A stretch of 64,000 nucleotides of DNA, from positions 27,086 through 91,085 of the forward strand of contig JAGLGN010000031.1 of NCBI GenBank assembly GCA_023144005.1, given 5' to 3'. The notes under the pieces are model-generated. The model worked only from the letters and a program-made list of their open reading frames with translations, was not told the origin of the DNA and searched no databases. Each line of letters begins with the position of its first letter. The first letter of the stretch is position 1. Source of the stretch: a bacterium. GTDB taxonomy: Bacteria; AUK180. Positions 10,101-16,293 of the stretch are shown one piece after another. The position numbers were made by a program, and so were the translations under genes.

Positions 10101-12227
10101 ATTGATGACTATTTCAGGAACTCCCTTCTCGTATGACAATGATACAGGTTGATCAACTGTCTTTTGGCAAGCATCACCTGCTTCTCTGATCCTAATTATT
10201 GTTGAAGCGGTAATTTCATCACCCGCAACCAGAACACTTGCGGAAAACTTGGTTTCCCCATCTGCATCGATCTCAAAACTAATGGATTTTCCAATTTTAT
10301 CGCCCTCACCATATTGAACATTACTTACTTCCTCGTTATCATCATCGCTCCATCCGATATTGATAGGATTATTAAGGTCTTCTATGAACAATTCAATATG
10401 TAGCTTTTGGGTGCCTTCATTTCTTAAATAATATGTTTCTTCAACTGTAATTACACCACTTGGTGGTCGGTTAACGAAATTTGATTCACAACCGGTAGCA
10501 ATCGGCAGTTCCACATCCTTTAGAGTGAACTCTTCCTTTTTATCATCTCCTGTTTCATAATTCCAGCTGCCATCATCTTTTCTGTCCGGTTTGTCGTCTC
10601 TCTTGGGATTGATCTGATTTCCCGCAAGGTCCTTTGTATCCTTTGAGATGATTACCTTATACTCCTCGCAAGGTATCACCAAATACGCTGGAAGCGTACC
10701 ATGCCATGTATCATCCTCAAATTCGGTCTCATCCCATCCTTTTGTTTCAGTATGGGCAGTTGAGATATCAAGTATCCATTCTTCATCAGGAACATCATCA
10801 TCGCTGTTTTTGATCGTAACGGTGAGTTTGGCGTCTTGATTGTCCATGCTTTCATTGAACTGGATACTGAAATCAAGAGGTTCGGTGGGATCGACATTTA
10901 GGAATTGATCTTCATCGGAATATATCTCGCTGCCGTACTGACTGATTGTTATGTTGTGAACTATCGGGACGGTATTGTCAACAGATACCTGAATAAATCC
11001 ATCTTTCTTATGCCCTAATACACCTGGAGTTGGATAACCGGGGAATAGCATTGATGTAGGCATCTGTAAATCCGATACCTCAAATTGCAATTCGTAGAAT
11101 CCATCAGGATAATTTCCGCTCAGGGTATCCCACACGCCATCATTAATGTTTGATTGATGTATCCCATTAATGTAACCGGCATCTTTGTACAATTCAAACC
11201 AGTTCTTTTTTTCCCTTAGTGAGACAAAGGGTGGTGTAGCTCTATATATTTTATCCCAAGCCCAATCCGAGACAGGGGAATCAGTACCATCTCTAGGTGA
11301 TGAATTGAATTGCATCCAATAATATAACTCATTGTATCGATGTTCTTTATCCTTATTCACATAGAACTTTAAGTCATATGGTGCTGCGGTTTTTTTCTCG
11401 TCTCCGAATTGATCATAAGCATTTATTAAAAATTTTATTTTCCCATTAACGCTAATCCAAGGATCATCGTCAATGTTGCCGGTTACAGTGGGCATAAATA
11501 TTATCGCTGCTTTTAATCCCGATTCTGTAGCTGTAAGGGTACTTGCGCCCTCTACAACTGCAGGCATTTGGGAATGATATTTGATATTTGATGATTTGTC
11601 TTCACTCAATATCCCTACATACTTTATAATGGGTTCTTCAACATCAACTGGACGATTTAGGAAAAAGAGTGGATTCTCAAACTCATCTGACGAATTCCTT
11701 ACACCGAAATGCAAATGATCAGCTCTAATTGTCTTTTCTTTATTACTATAATATATGCCAACTTCGCACATCTCCGTGTTCCACGGAATCTTAAGATAAT
11801 CAATATTAGGACCAGGAAGGACTTGAACATGAGTTACTTCTGTAACCTCATCGGTAAATATATCGCCCACTTTTATTTGCCGTATTTTGGGGATGCCAGT
11901 GTCAGGATCAATATATGTAATCTCTTTCGGATTTTGTATATGCACATACATTATTTCGCGCCCTGAATCATTTTGAATTATAATATATTTGCTGTATTCA
12001 GATGTTAAAATAATTCCCTCAATTATGCCTGATTCAGCTACATACACTTTGTCTTCTTCAGTTGCTCGTATATCAATACCAGAATGAATATGCGTCGGCC
12101 TATACTCGCCGAATGTACCTGTAATTATTTTTGGACTATCATTTGTATCCAATGGCCATCTTGTGGCTATTAACAACATTTGTAAACAAAATATTATTAA
12201 TAGTACAAGGAGTTTTCTACTCTTCAT
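1..12227 (-). CDS. giant M23-peptidase-like, multi-Ig surface protein (partial, 3' end off window)
   Basis: One open frame runs from an ATG at 12227 to the window edge (4,075 codons plus 2 nt) with no stop, so the C-terminus is missing. Residues 1-22 look like a signal peptide. An M23/lysostaphin-type domain follows with the zinc-ligand pattern HxxxD (H48, D52) and HxH (H171, H173). Then come Ig-like domains (the first after a 'VDNTVP' junction near residue 350), two FlgD-type Ig segments (about residues 940 and 1358), a PD40/TolB-like propeller with 'SPAGGKIAF' and 'SPDGTRIAF' blades (about 2300-2560), a FlgD-type domain starting 'FSPNDDGIKD' (about 2580-2680), and about 15 OmpL47-type repeats. 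It overlaps the upstream propeller-like gene by 11 bp. Likely role: exported or cell-surface peptidoglycan-associated adhesin-like protein (inference). Base composition is visibly more A/T-rich over the N-terminal 800 residues. M23 activity is predicted only from ligands. Confidence 0.85.
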   Translation of the reverse strand, partial: MKSRKLLVLLIIFCLQMLLIATRWPLDTNDSPKIITGTFGEYRPTHIHSGIDIRATEEDKVYVAESGIIEGIILTSEYSKYIIIQNDSGREIMYVHIQNPKEITYIDPDTGIPKIRQIKVGDIFTDEVTEVTHVQVLPGPNIDYLKIPWNTEMCEVGIYYSNKEKTIRADHLHFGVRNSSDEFENPLFFLNRPVDVEEPIIKYVGILSEDKSSNIKYHSQMPAVVEGASTLTATESGLKAAIIFMPTVTGNIDDDPWISVNGKIKFLINAYDQFGDEKKTAAPYDLKFYVNKDKEHRYNELYYWMQFNSSPRDGTDSPVSDWAWDKIYRATPPFVSLREKKNWFELYKDAGYINGIHQSNINDGVWDTLSGNYPDGFYELQFEVSDLQMPTSMLFPGYPTPGVLGHKKDGFIQVSVDNTVPIVHNITISQYGSEIYSDEDQFLNVDPTEPLDFSIQFNESMDNQDAKLTVTIKNSDDDVPDEEWILDISTAHTETKGWDETEFEDDTWHGTLPAYLVIPCEEYKVIISKDTKDLAGNQINPKRDDKPDRKDDGSWNYETGDDKKEEFTLKDVELPIATGCESNFVNRPPSGVITVEETYYLRNEGTQKLHIELFIEDLNNPINIGWSDDDNEEVSNVQYGEGDKIGKSISFEIDADGETKFSASVLVAGDEITASTIIRIREAGDACQKTVDQPVSLSYEKGVPEIVINSTPIILTPECTLKTPAKIEVTITVDVGSIESYECPIKSETSPKKPYGKEVVIEGTTILGLVIVEATSSDKKSAKARRVIKAIPKDCHEIHTIVTPDPTFVQQSKKILITDISPEKIKLLDYELDWSGLQPYEAENYLYEKYEEYYINNIGPSGLSFNDAAYSEQLPTIAKYSFSPVSSPGVYDIIELFSEFSDQGTADFHIYDSLGDEQKSIWDKEPIIPGINKAEWNGRDNYGYYVSDGEYTFVMKYSSETDEEICKEGRVIVDKTLPTIDTLEVKPIEDKPGFYGIYGNINDKYLKYYEISDITGGSYDFINMDYMSKDGLLGELDGKNYPPGEYVLRISAYDYAGNYISTETTVVLNGGTSAQYGSIAGVEWEAESRFRSVDNLAEYHDAGDYLSHSDQLITGEYIPIPDIPGYIVEDDFPASSTLTGSFSWITDPVFSGGSAHQNNTTSAWHSHYYLAPSDGVLIEQDGYGVEKYIVQYIYLKSLPHEIMMQFYTDNGNGEHRCYFGADLIPTGGVNNTPSLMRLGGIFTEIPVNQWVRLKIPTSAVGLVNKKVKGILFGHHGGDVVWDKTCLSTEINDSLPDIYPIPESDVPDNNTTFTFTYFKNNPLTDLVAEIELDGTVIRSLSVDLCDTYISTIIWDGKDDADAFVDNGFYTLNLKDASDSTLYDSKVVFVNNLDAEITVPAENSLIRASIPIAGIASARDFARYVISYGKGNNPTSWTEIVDSSQEHMISGLAMRDNVTTVFGNLGQWNVGGDLWWGEEVLDDGLNGEYTLKLEVWDRSGNSTSDEKIITVGRKMSSFNECMTISESKKASFSLPFAALDHSYLLMSIVEYAPEEVAVTPSDDYVCGNIFELRPPGEIFHDTGVFSITLPASTFDIAEEVIDDTEYYDYFEFEEGIIYEETPLNHAKICLFDTILREWHPVRSQDTVITGDPDTGDLNVTGYLRDLPPYSAYFTVMAPKERPDSPYLYEHKEDYNYHSTHIFGWAERKGTVALRVVSEDTDEEKHYTNQNIRKLGWFFFSNVELFPGGNHIYATLTDEFGWQSDESNPMYINVPDISNSINNIEIFEETFAQPIISISSGEKFYIEAINDQQNIAEIDTIEVRVSSETTDPDGIIVRLEETAVDSGDYRGSITVKDISQLIADSLKGRNTIYAGPHGEKITVALLSDPAVYSDIAYIDSSPPKIKDIYSTTHPSFAQYHFTGSNMGWYSRTPDDGDVILNISDEGSSDNFLRFVKGEEGSDYSYIISEAAVDCGEYPIWSFDYRTEQGVSFNLYLEIGSKLYFIPLTGDETGDEMMYSLKTFDNGQLIIDNYWHNYEFDIYSLLHKYVIENAGTAPADEILDNNYTIKKVYLGDWICDNFFIYKSQNQTGSYFDIDNFIMESADPLSIGDAADIKIFWTGDEDGLKYASVFSTIRGLEPDFSLMNANTSFEGYSDQLIGNELFYYLNLAAIDPAGNRSCVYPYRVRVDRQGPYAYDPAPVTDGGAIGTIHITDGNGFGVDPSTISVYLNSEAAARGIDDPGIEYDGLSGLLTVNLLKTKDFIVTNGEYVRISLTSASDRAGNLLQNPTIWEWRVDYSSSTGGSLKLLTVREGREPAVSPAGGKIAFVSLRGGNDDIWLIESNDIEELENTAVSLTGSMARESDPALLSSEGQPSWSPDGTRIAFTSDAAGIREVYTVRLAEPLEIIRLTNSTLDLSEPTWLSNDTIVFEKDGELWKQKLTGGVPEILHYESYGDLREPSVSNELDRIALRKSIYDDTIRIFNVDNKSLEKVTTGPLDFHPSWLPGDSGLLYSRKEGGFYRLWTSDLENMIKYRILENTSNTDDCRAASSPDGKNIYFQSSRSGEWNIWVLSMFDLENLYVEPAVFSPNDDGIKDITELYFTISIDGVWITVDILDAAGNTVFPSFENAKYQSGSYRLAWHGYNDADPAGIVPSGIYSFVITARSEETGEEIRKTVKVTVQKEAPTLSLALSGNYGVFVNNNTVFKINRSYAGNSLAQLQHIYYRTDPASEWIESGASQFKFDVPANSFNFQYKAIDDAGNYTSVYGEPLIGDNIAPVTLFTSESGKTYFDDSNLFFADGANFTLNATDTGCGVKYIRYSIGSSGDLTYDTPVVVTGRGNRLIRFYAGDNLINNETVQQQVILLDPDPPEALNITFSGYATEYFDGITKFFTGDDVICEMSSEDGASGVKIVEYKLDADVSWNEYTGAIGPFTLDSHVISYRATDNVGNVTRIFETAFEITDSIPYSAITIDPAPYIDALGRIFVKDALIGFTWDPPATGVMYRIHPTTDYTFFDGSSSPFTLPNPGMQKISFYSYDNLAAASLEDERTYTIYVDDLSPVTTVAFTGEHFNNYISGSTGVIFTSVDQGLDEASGVKEILYAKGTSDQYQPYTIPLLTGPSEESVTYHYYSEDNTANIESPIKSITLDIDRLPPIVELSGVSGNYLFDNASGKVYVSGLFELGFTSSDTGSGVRNIYYLYDLPEDGSAWNIFSANFADFTENTRIYYFADDNVGNSTGISERQIIADNQGPQLYLSSSMGIYEKDGYDYSSPDNSFYISGTDVSGIDKITYTIDGYPIGGSDYSDGMQIPSPAEDGFRIGYKGIDLLNNESQYERTISVDSDIPVSSISVSGASYDPGSGYLYITSSTVLSISATDMTSGIANTEWRINNMEWTDGNVPLIGSEETFLEYRSLDNVGNLETVKSTVIYVDDNSPVTSIAKYDDIHTDGVNYYVTPGTSVFLSVSDESLTAYTKYRIDIGDEIVYDESAGVLFDTEETYTFAFRSTDILGNVEVEKEVSVICDLQIPLVTLTCSKPLHITTDDVFSSLDNIFKLNWTDASIGFVEYQIDASGFTPYVEDAEFQLISAGAHTIEVKAWDATSTLIYQKTWPVYVDNTPPSGSIAFDPDYIIETVQYASSVTDITLTGTDTADVKNSGVKEIQYSINKGNYVVYTAGFHPYILSGIEEIDYTIVDNVGNEESYNETYSVDGIPPLTYISFTGIVAATPQGLRVTSGSNGFSFISSDPGTITTGVDLTQYRFDDAAWIDYVQDSVIDLASLSSGLHEIGYHSIDNLSNMEDERIFPLYIDNDAPAVTHSVIPYVYNDAGTGYNWISGTARISLSATDIFPDVIKYRMGAAGEFGDYCAPLSIAQEGDYLLSYYGIDKVGNTSATEDFSFNVDIGDPEINYAVVGDNYSPDDGPIYVKDSTTFDLSATDTGSGVKSTQYSTDGIFWVNSVQYPGGYSEAGTPLYFRGVDNVGNFSEIVSVNSILDESAPSLDFTINGFYINREGNYAETITGYSYTISAADTGSGIDNITYSINGGSSIITDSDEVEFILAATGLYTITYSAVDNLGNSTGDYE

Positions 12228-13746
12228 TCTCCGCCCTTTCTATCATTTTGTTCATTCTTTCCTTTAGTGATTTTGAGGATCTTCGGATTATTATCTTCTG
12301 TTTGTTTTCACCAATTTGTGCAATTTCGGAATATAAATTTTTAGAGTAATTAATCTTATTCGCATAATAACTCGCAAGCTTTTCGTTAAAATTCTGGCGA
12401 ACATGGTCGCCTTTCTTATTTATCATTGGAATCATATCTTGAAAGACAAAAAAAATATTGCCATCATTCAATACTTTAACATCTCCCATTCCAAAGAATT
12501 TATTGAGATTGTTCCAGGTTTTACTTTCCATGTTTATTAGATATCCCATTGAACTGGTAGGGGAAGGTTTCATTAGCAGATATTTACTATTTTCGCTAAT
12601 ATAGTAAATGCTACTTATTGAGGGTACATCCAATATTTCTTCACCATCTATTGTATAAATGTTTGTATAGCCTCTGTAAATTACAGGCTTATGGATAGAT
12701 AATGCGAATTTATCCTCATCAGGAAATACATAAAAACTTGGATTACCTGATCGGGCAATGCCATCTTCTCGTATTTTCGCTACAATGCTTCCATTATAAT
12801 TCAACACATAAAACTCAACATAATTTTTTTTAATATCCTTTTCATGTGTATTATCATAGATCATTACAAAAGCATACTTCTCGCCTAAGTATGCGGTACC
12901 AACCTTTTCCGAAGGCATTTCATCATATTCAGGATCTGGTGTACCATAATATTCTATTAGGTTGCCCTTGATATCATATAACTCTATCAATCCCTTTTCT
13001 CCACTGAAACCAAGAAAGTATTTTCCGGCAGGGCTTACAGCATTTCTCCAGCCAACATATTCCTTGTTTAAAATTAAATTCAATTTTTCATCATATATCC
13101 TTACGCCATTATGCACTCTATCACTTCTATCTTTCCATATTCCATAAGTCAATACCGTATATTTTTTACATGAAGAAATACTTAGATGATCATTTCCTTC
13201 TCGTTCAACTTTCTTAACATATATTATCTCACCTTTTCCATTAAATTCAATTACCTTAAGATAATGCTTATATCTCTTCTCCTTTACCTTAGTTTTTACA
13301 AATATTCTTTCCGGGTACTCGAAATCGTCTGTTTCCTTCCACCTTATATTTATTATCTCTCCATCTATTTCTGCACTTTCCCAGACCTTCTCCATTTTGA
13401 AATCCGGCATTGCTTTATATGTGATCCTGTTTCTTCCTTTTTCTACCTTCTCTACGATCCATCCGTTCTTGTCTATCATCGTTCCGTCTTTCAACACTTT
13501 GATATGCTCTTTTTCTAAGAATTCCTTGTTCGCATCGAAATTATCTAAGTGTACTTCCTTCTTGATACCGGACTGCTTGACAGCTTGCTGCTTCTCAGTA
13601 TTCACTTCTGCTATTGAAGTTTTGACTTCTTTGTTGGCAACCTTTTTTCCACTAAATAAATTATTATCTCCCCTCACAAAGATGATCACAGCAACGAAAA
13701 TCACAACCGCCGCACCGAACAATGACAGGAAAAGCTTCTTTTTCAT
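12217..13746 (-). CDS. membrane-anchored beta-propeller-like protein
   Basis: A 509-aa protein with one N-terminal hydrophobic segment (about residues 5-24) preceded by MKKK and no lipobox Cys, so it is an inner-membrane anchor or signal peptide with a periplasmic body. The body is rich in short beta-strand motifs such as 'VSPAGKYFLGFSG' and 'YDIKGNLIEYYG', typical of WD40/PQQ-like propellers. The last ~40 residues are basic and charged, possibly helical. SD GGGAG lies 6-7 nt before the ATG. It is a distant paralogue of the lipoprotein at 16290-17621, with the same promoter/leader DNA, and overlaps the giant M23 gene by 11 bp, so the two are probably co-translated. The function is not known; the pairing suggests a partner or anchor for the M23 surface protein. 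Confidence 0.75.
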   Translation of the reverse strand: MKKKLFLSLFGAAVVIFVAVIIFVRGDNNLFSGKKVANKEVKTSIAEVNTEKQQAVKQSGIKKEVHLDNFDANKEFLEKEHIKVLKDGTMIDKNGWIVEKVEKGRNRITYKAMPDFKMEKVWESAEIDGEIINIRWKETDDFEYPERIFVKTKVKEKRYKHYLKVIEFNGKGEIIYVKKVEREGNDHLSISSCKKYTVLTYGIWKDRSDRVHNGVRIYDEKLNLILNKEYVGWRNAVSPAGKYFLGFSGEKGLIELYDIKGNLIEYYGTPDPEYDEMPSEKVGTAYLGEKYAFVMIYDNTHEKDIKKNYVEFYVLNYNGSIVAKIREDGIARSGNPSFYVFPDEDKFALSIHKPVIYRGYTNIYTIDGEEILDVPSISSIYYISENSKYLLMKPSPTSSMGYLINMESKTWNNLNKFFGMGDVKVLNDGNIFFVFQDMIPMINKKGDHVRQNFNEKLASYYANKINYSKNLYSEIAQIGENKQKIIIRRSSKSLKERMNKMIERAENEE

Positions 13747-13749
13747 ATA

Positions 13750-14570
13750 TATCTCCCTTTTATAAATTAACCATTTACTGAAAACAACTCTTTAATAATT
13801 TCCCTTTGTGTTTTTGTTTCGTGAAAAGTAATGACATCCCTTTCACTTATCTCTCGCATGTAATATTGTATCATTTAAGCATTGATATTCAAAGAATATC
13901 TATCAATTATTCCATTGGTTTCTATAACAACCCTTGTGTTGGGAAATGCATTTTTCTATATTTCGCAATATCTCTATTTTACCCTATTTCCCCTTCTTCT
14001 ATTCTGATTTCCCGCACTACCGCGAGTCAATATTGTTGAGCAACCATATTGGGGACGGTTGTTGCATCTGTTGCATAACTATTCCTCACTCTTCAATATC
14101 CTCCCCACTGTCGACCGGTTTACTTCCATCAGACGAGCAATGCCTGCTCTCGAAATTCCCTCCTTCAACAGTAGGAGAAAAGCATTTCGCAATGTCTTTC
14201 TATTTTCACCAAAATTCTTCATACTTTTAAGTACTTTCAAATCGTAGCCATTCTCCTTAAAAAGAATATTACATTTCTCTTGGGTCTTTTCAATCTCCCT
14301 CCGCTTCTCAATGTACTTCCCTTTCTCTCTCCCTTCTTGTCTCTTGTCGAAATTGATATACGCTATCTCATTCCCGATCGAATCCTTGAAGGTGGGAAAT
14401 TCATCAGGCCCGGCCTCCATGAATTCTAGATAATCCTCCGTTGATCTGAAAACTGGCAAGTTCCTGAGTCCAGAAATATTCTCTTCCTTGTTGCTTTCAT
14501 AATATGAAGCGCTTGAATATTCGTACTCAGAAGGTTCATCACATATTTTTGCCTTCACAGGATTCATATG
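13750..14570. repeat. long direct repeat, copy A (~810 bp)
   Basis: This stretch is nearly identical to 17625-18450: upstream leader of the propeller gene, promoter, RAYT left end and the 3' half of the transposase gene. The offset changes by only 5 bp at the junction around 14035-14050. Identity falls sharply beyond about 14570. It documents duplication or homogenisation of the module. Confidence 0.9.
13865..13892 (-). promoter_or_regulatory. sigma70-type promoter for propeller/giant-M23 operon (module copy 2)
   Basis: On the minus strand TTGAAT (13887-13892), a 16-nt spacer and TACAAT (13865-13870) stand about 110 nt before the ATG at 13746. The same boxes occur in the sister module at 17740-17767. 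The leader between promoter and gene is A/T-rich and conserved between the modules. Confidence 0.5.
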
Positions 14571-14975
14571 TATATACTTGATCAGGTGCATCAAATAAGC
14601 TTCATCCAGAACTATCATGGATTTATACCTGTCCTGGAAAACATGTCCAGTGAGGTCGTAATGATGATTGAAATACATTGCATATCGTATATTTAAACGC
14701 TTCATAAAACTATGTAGAAGCATCTTGTTTCTCTTCACAAGAAGATGAACATGATTTGTCATCAGGCAATACGCATAAATATCTAAATCATGTTCTTCAA
14801 AGATCTCATTGAAAATCTCGAAATACTTCTGTCTGTCTTCGGGTGAAAAATACAGAGGGTTCTTCCTTTGTCCACGACAGGTTATGTGGTAATAAAAGCC
14901 TTCGACATCAAGTCGAGCAGTTCTTGGCATATTTGGTTATACTACATTTATGCAACAAATGCAACAACCGTCCCC
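14051..14975 (-). mobile_element. RAYT (REP-associated tyrosine transposase) element 1
   Basis: The transposase gene is bounded by a 27-bp inverted repeat, GGGGACGGTTGTTGCATCTG plus TTGCATA at 14051-14077, matched in reverse complement at 14949-14975 with one mismatch. No exact target-site duplication is visible. The right end lies 8 bp from the stop codon of the truncated M23 gene (14983). RAYTs normally mobilise short REP palindromes bearing GGGGAC-like motifs. Confidence 0.75.
14079..14930 (-). CDS. RAYT-family Y1 transposase with C-terminal HTH
   Basis: A 283-aa HUH single-strand transposase of the REP-associated (Y1_Tnp, IS200/IS605-like fold) family. The HUH motif is 'TNHVHLL' (H60, H62) and the candidate catalytic tyrosine is Y119 in 'KYIHMNPVKAK'. 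The C-terminal ~45 residues form a helix-turn-helix ('ISRAGIARLMEVNRSTVGRI'). All catalytic residues are intact. Compared with the copy at 17959-18810, residues 1-117 differ at about 26 sites but residues 118-283 at only 2, a mosaic pattern. It nicks and joins DNA at REP-type hairpins (family knowledge). Confidence 0.9.
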   Translation of the reverse strand: MPRTARLDVEGFYYHITCRGQRKNPLYFSPEDRQKYFEIFNEIFEEHDLDIYAYCLMTNHVHLLVKRNKMLLHSFMKRLNIRYAMYFNHHYDLTGHVFQDRYKSMIVLDEAYLMHLIKYIHMNPVKAKICDEPSEYEYSSASYYESNKEENISGLRNLPVFRSTEDYLEFMEAGPDEFPTFKDSIGNEIAYINFDKRQEGREKGKYIEKRREIEKTQEKCNILFKENGYDLKVLKSMKNFGENRKTLRNAFLLLLKEGISRAGIARLMEVNRSTVGRILKSEE

Positions 14976-14982
14976 GATATTC

Positions 14983-16293
14983 CTATTGTACATTGAATAC
15001 AAGATTTTCATTTATTTCGGATATTATTTTAGGAATTATCTCCTGAATTGTTCCTGCTATTTTATCAGTATAGGTGTTGATTTCTTCACTAAACTGAATT
15101 TCGAAATAGAGTTTGTTTACTTGAGGATCAACACTGATTAATGATTCAGTAGCATCGGGAAATATTTCAAAATCATAAATTCCTTCTTGAACTCCCACTT
15201 CAACTGAAGAGACGCAAGGTAGTGTGTTATCAATTACTATTGGAAATGCTTCCTTTGCTACATTCATATTATAATCATATGCATATACTTCAAAGTGATA
15301 GAAACCATCATCATATTCCCTAGAATTAAAACTTTCTGGCTTATCTTTTGAATCTAGATATTGATCATCATTTGTGTTTGTAATAATATATACCATATAG
15401 TGCTGACTTGAAATATCCCAATAGATAGTGTGAAGGTATTTGTCTTCTATCCCAGTAGTAAGTTTGGGCGAAAATATTGTCTTTGATATTATATTTTTCT
15501 CTTTGTCTAATACTGCATATCCATATCTAAATACTCCAGGCTTGCTTTTATTCGTCGACACGGAACTTTGGTTAATAATGTCATAAATTCCAAAATAACC
15601 GTCTACGTTATGCCGTACTATTGTCTCGCTAAGATTATTTTCACTATAGCCTTCTTCAAAGGGGAGAGAAGTGAAGAAGTGCTCGGGGTCATAGTAACAT
15701 CGATAAAAATACTTAGCATGTTCCTTCATAATAACCGGAGGATCCTCATCAGAGATAGGCCTACCTATATTGTCGAAATATTCATTTGGATCATGCGCCC
15801 GAAATTGGGATTTTAGTATCGTTTTACCCGTATCTTGATCGGTTTCAGGTACAAATATTAATTTTTTATAAACAAAATGAACATGGTAGAATGAATCATC
15901 TCGAGGAAATAACTTTTCCGCAATTACATCACCTGTTTCTACTAGAACACCATCAATTTCGGAATCCCCAGGTTTTCCTTCTAAATATGTAATATCAACA
16001 TGACCGTAACTAAATGTCTTAGTCCCATCATTAACATAGATATAGTCATAATATGATCCCCCGGTTGAGTCAACTGTGAATGCAAGTCCAGAAGACACAC
16101 TTATTACATCCTCAATATAAATTGGAGAATGGAAATCCATTGCTTTATGAAATACATTTGTTCTGATATCTCCGTATATTCCTGATATTAGATCATCATT
16201 CTCTATTGGTCGATTTCCACTATATTCTCCGAATGCGTTATAACCGAGAAATATACATAATAATAACCCAATAAATAATCTATAACGGATCAT
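14983..16293 (-). CDS. short M23-peptidase-like exported protein, probably truncated paralogue
   Basis: A 436-aa protein with an N-terminal signal sequence (about residues 1-22) and an M23-like domain with HxxxD ('FHKAMD') and HxH ('YHVHF') ligand patterns. An Ig-like segment follows, introduced by 'VIDNTLP', the same junction as in the giant protein (VDNTVP). The sequence stops inside what corresponds to the start of the giant protein's next Ig-like domain ('FEIQFSEEI' against 'FSIQFNESM'). The stop is 8 bp from the inverted repeat of RAYT element 1, so the gene was most likely cut short by insertion or recombination there. SD AGGAAA precedes the ATG, and the ATG overlaps the stop of the upstream lipoprotein gene by 4 bp. 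It could still make a functional small M23 protein. Confidence 0.75.
   Translation of the reverse strand: MIRYRLFIGLLLCIFLGYNAFGEYSGNRPIENDDLISGIYGDIRTNVFHKAMDFHSPIYIEDVISVSSGLAFTVDSTGGSYYDYIYVNDGTKTFSYGHVDITYLEGKPGDSEIDGVLVETGDVIAEKLFPRDDSFYHVHFVYKKLIFVPETDQDTGKTILKSQFRAHDPNEYFDNIGRPISDEDPPVIMKEHAKYFYRCYYDPEHFFTSLPFEEGYSENNLSETIVRHNVDGYFGIYDIINQSSVSTNKSKPGVFRYGYAVLDKEKNIISKTIFSPKLTTGIEDKYLHTIYWDISSQHYMVYIITNTNDDQYLDSKDKPESFNSREYDDGFYHFEVYAYDYNMNVAKEAFPIVIDNTLPCVSSVEVGVQEGIYDFEIFPDATESLISVDPQVNKLYFEIQFSEEINTYTDKIAGTIQEIIPKIISEINENLVFNVQ

Noticed and set aside
800-12349. Many plus-strand and alternative-frame open frames of 60-160 codons opposite the giant gene
   Set aside because: They are shadows of one continuous minus-strand frame that shows domains and repeats; none has a signal or recognisable product.
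14046-14981. Possible target-site duplication ATATT on both sides of RAYT element 1
   Set aside because: The right-hand ATATT is one base away from the element end and the flanking bases differ; RAYTs do not normally make such duplications.
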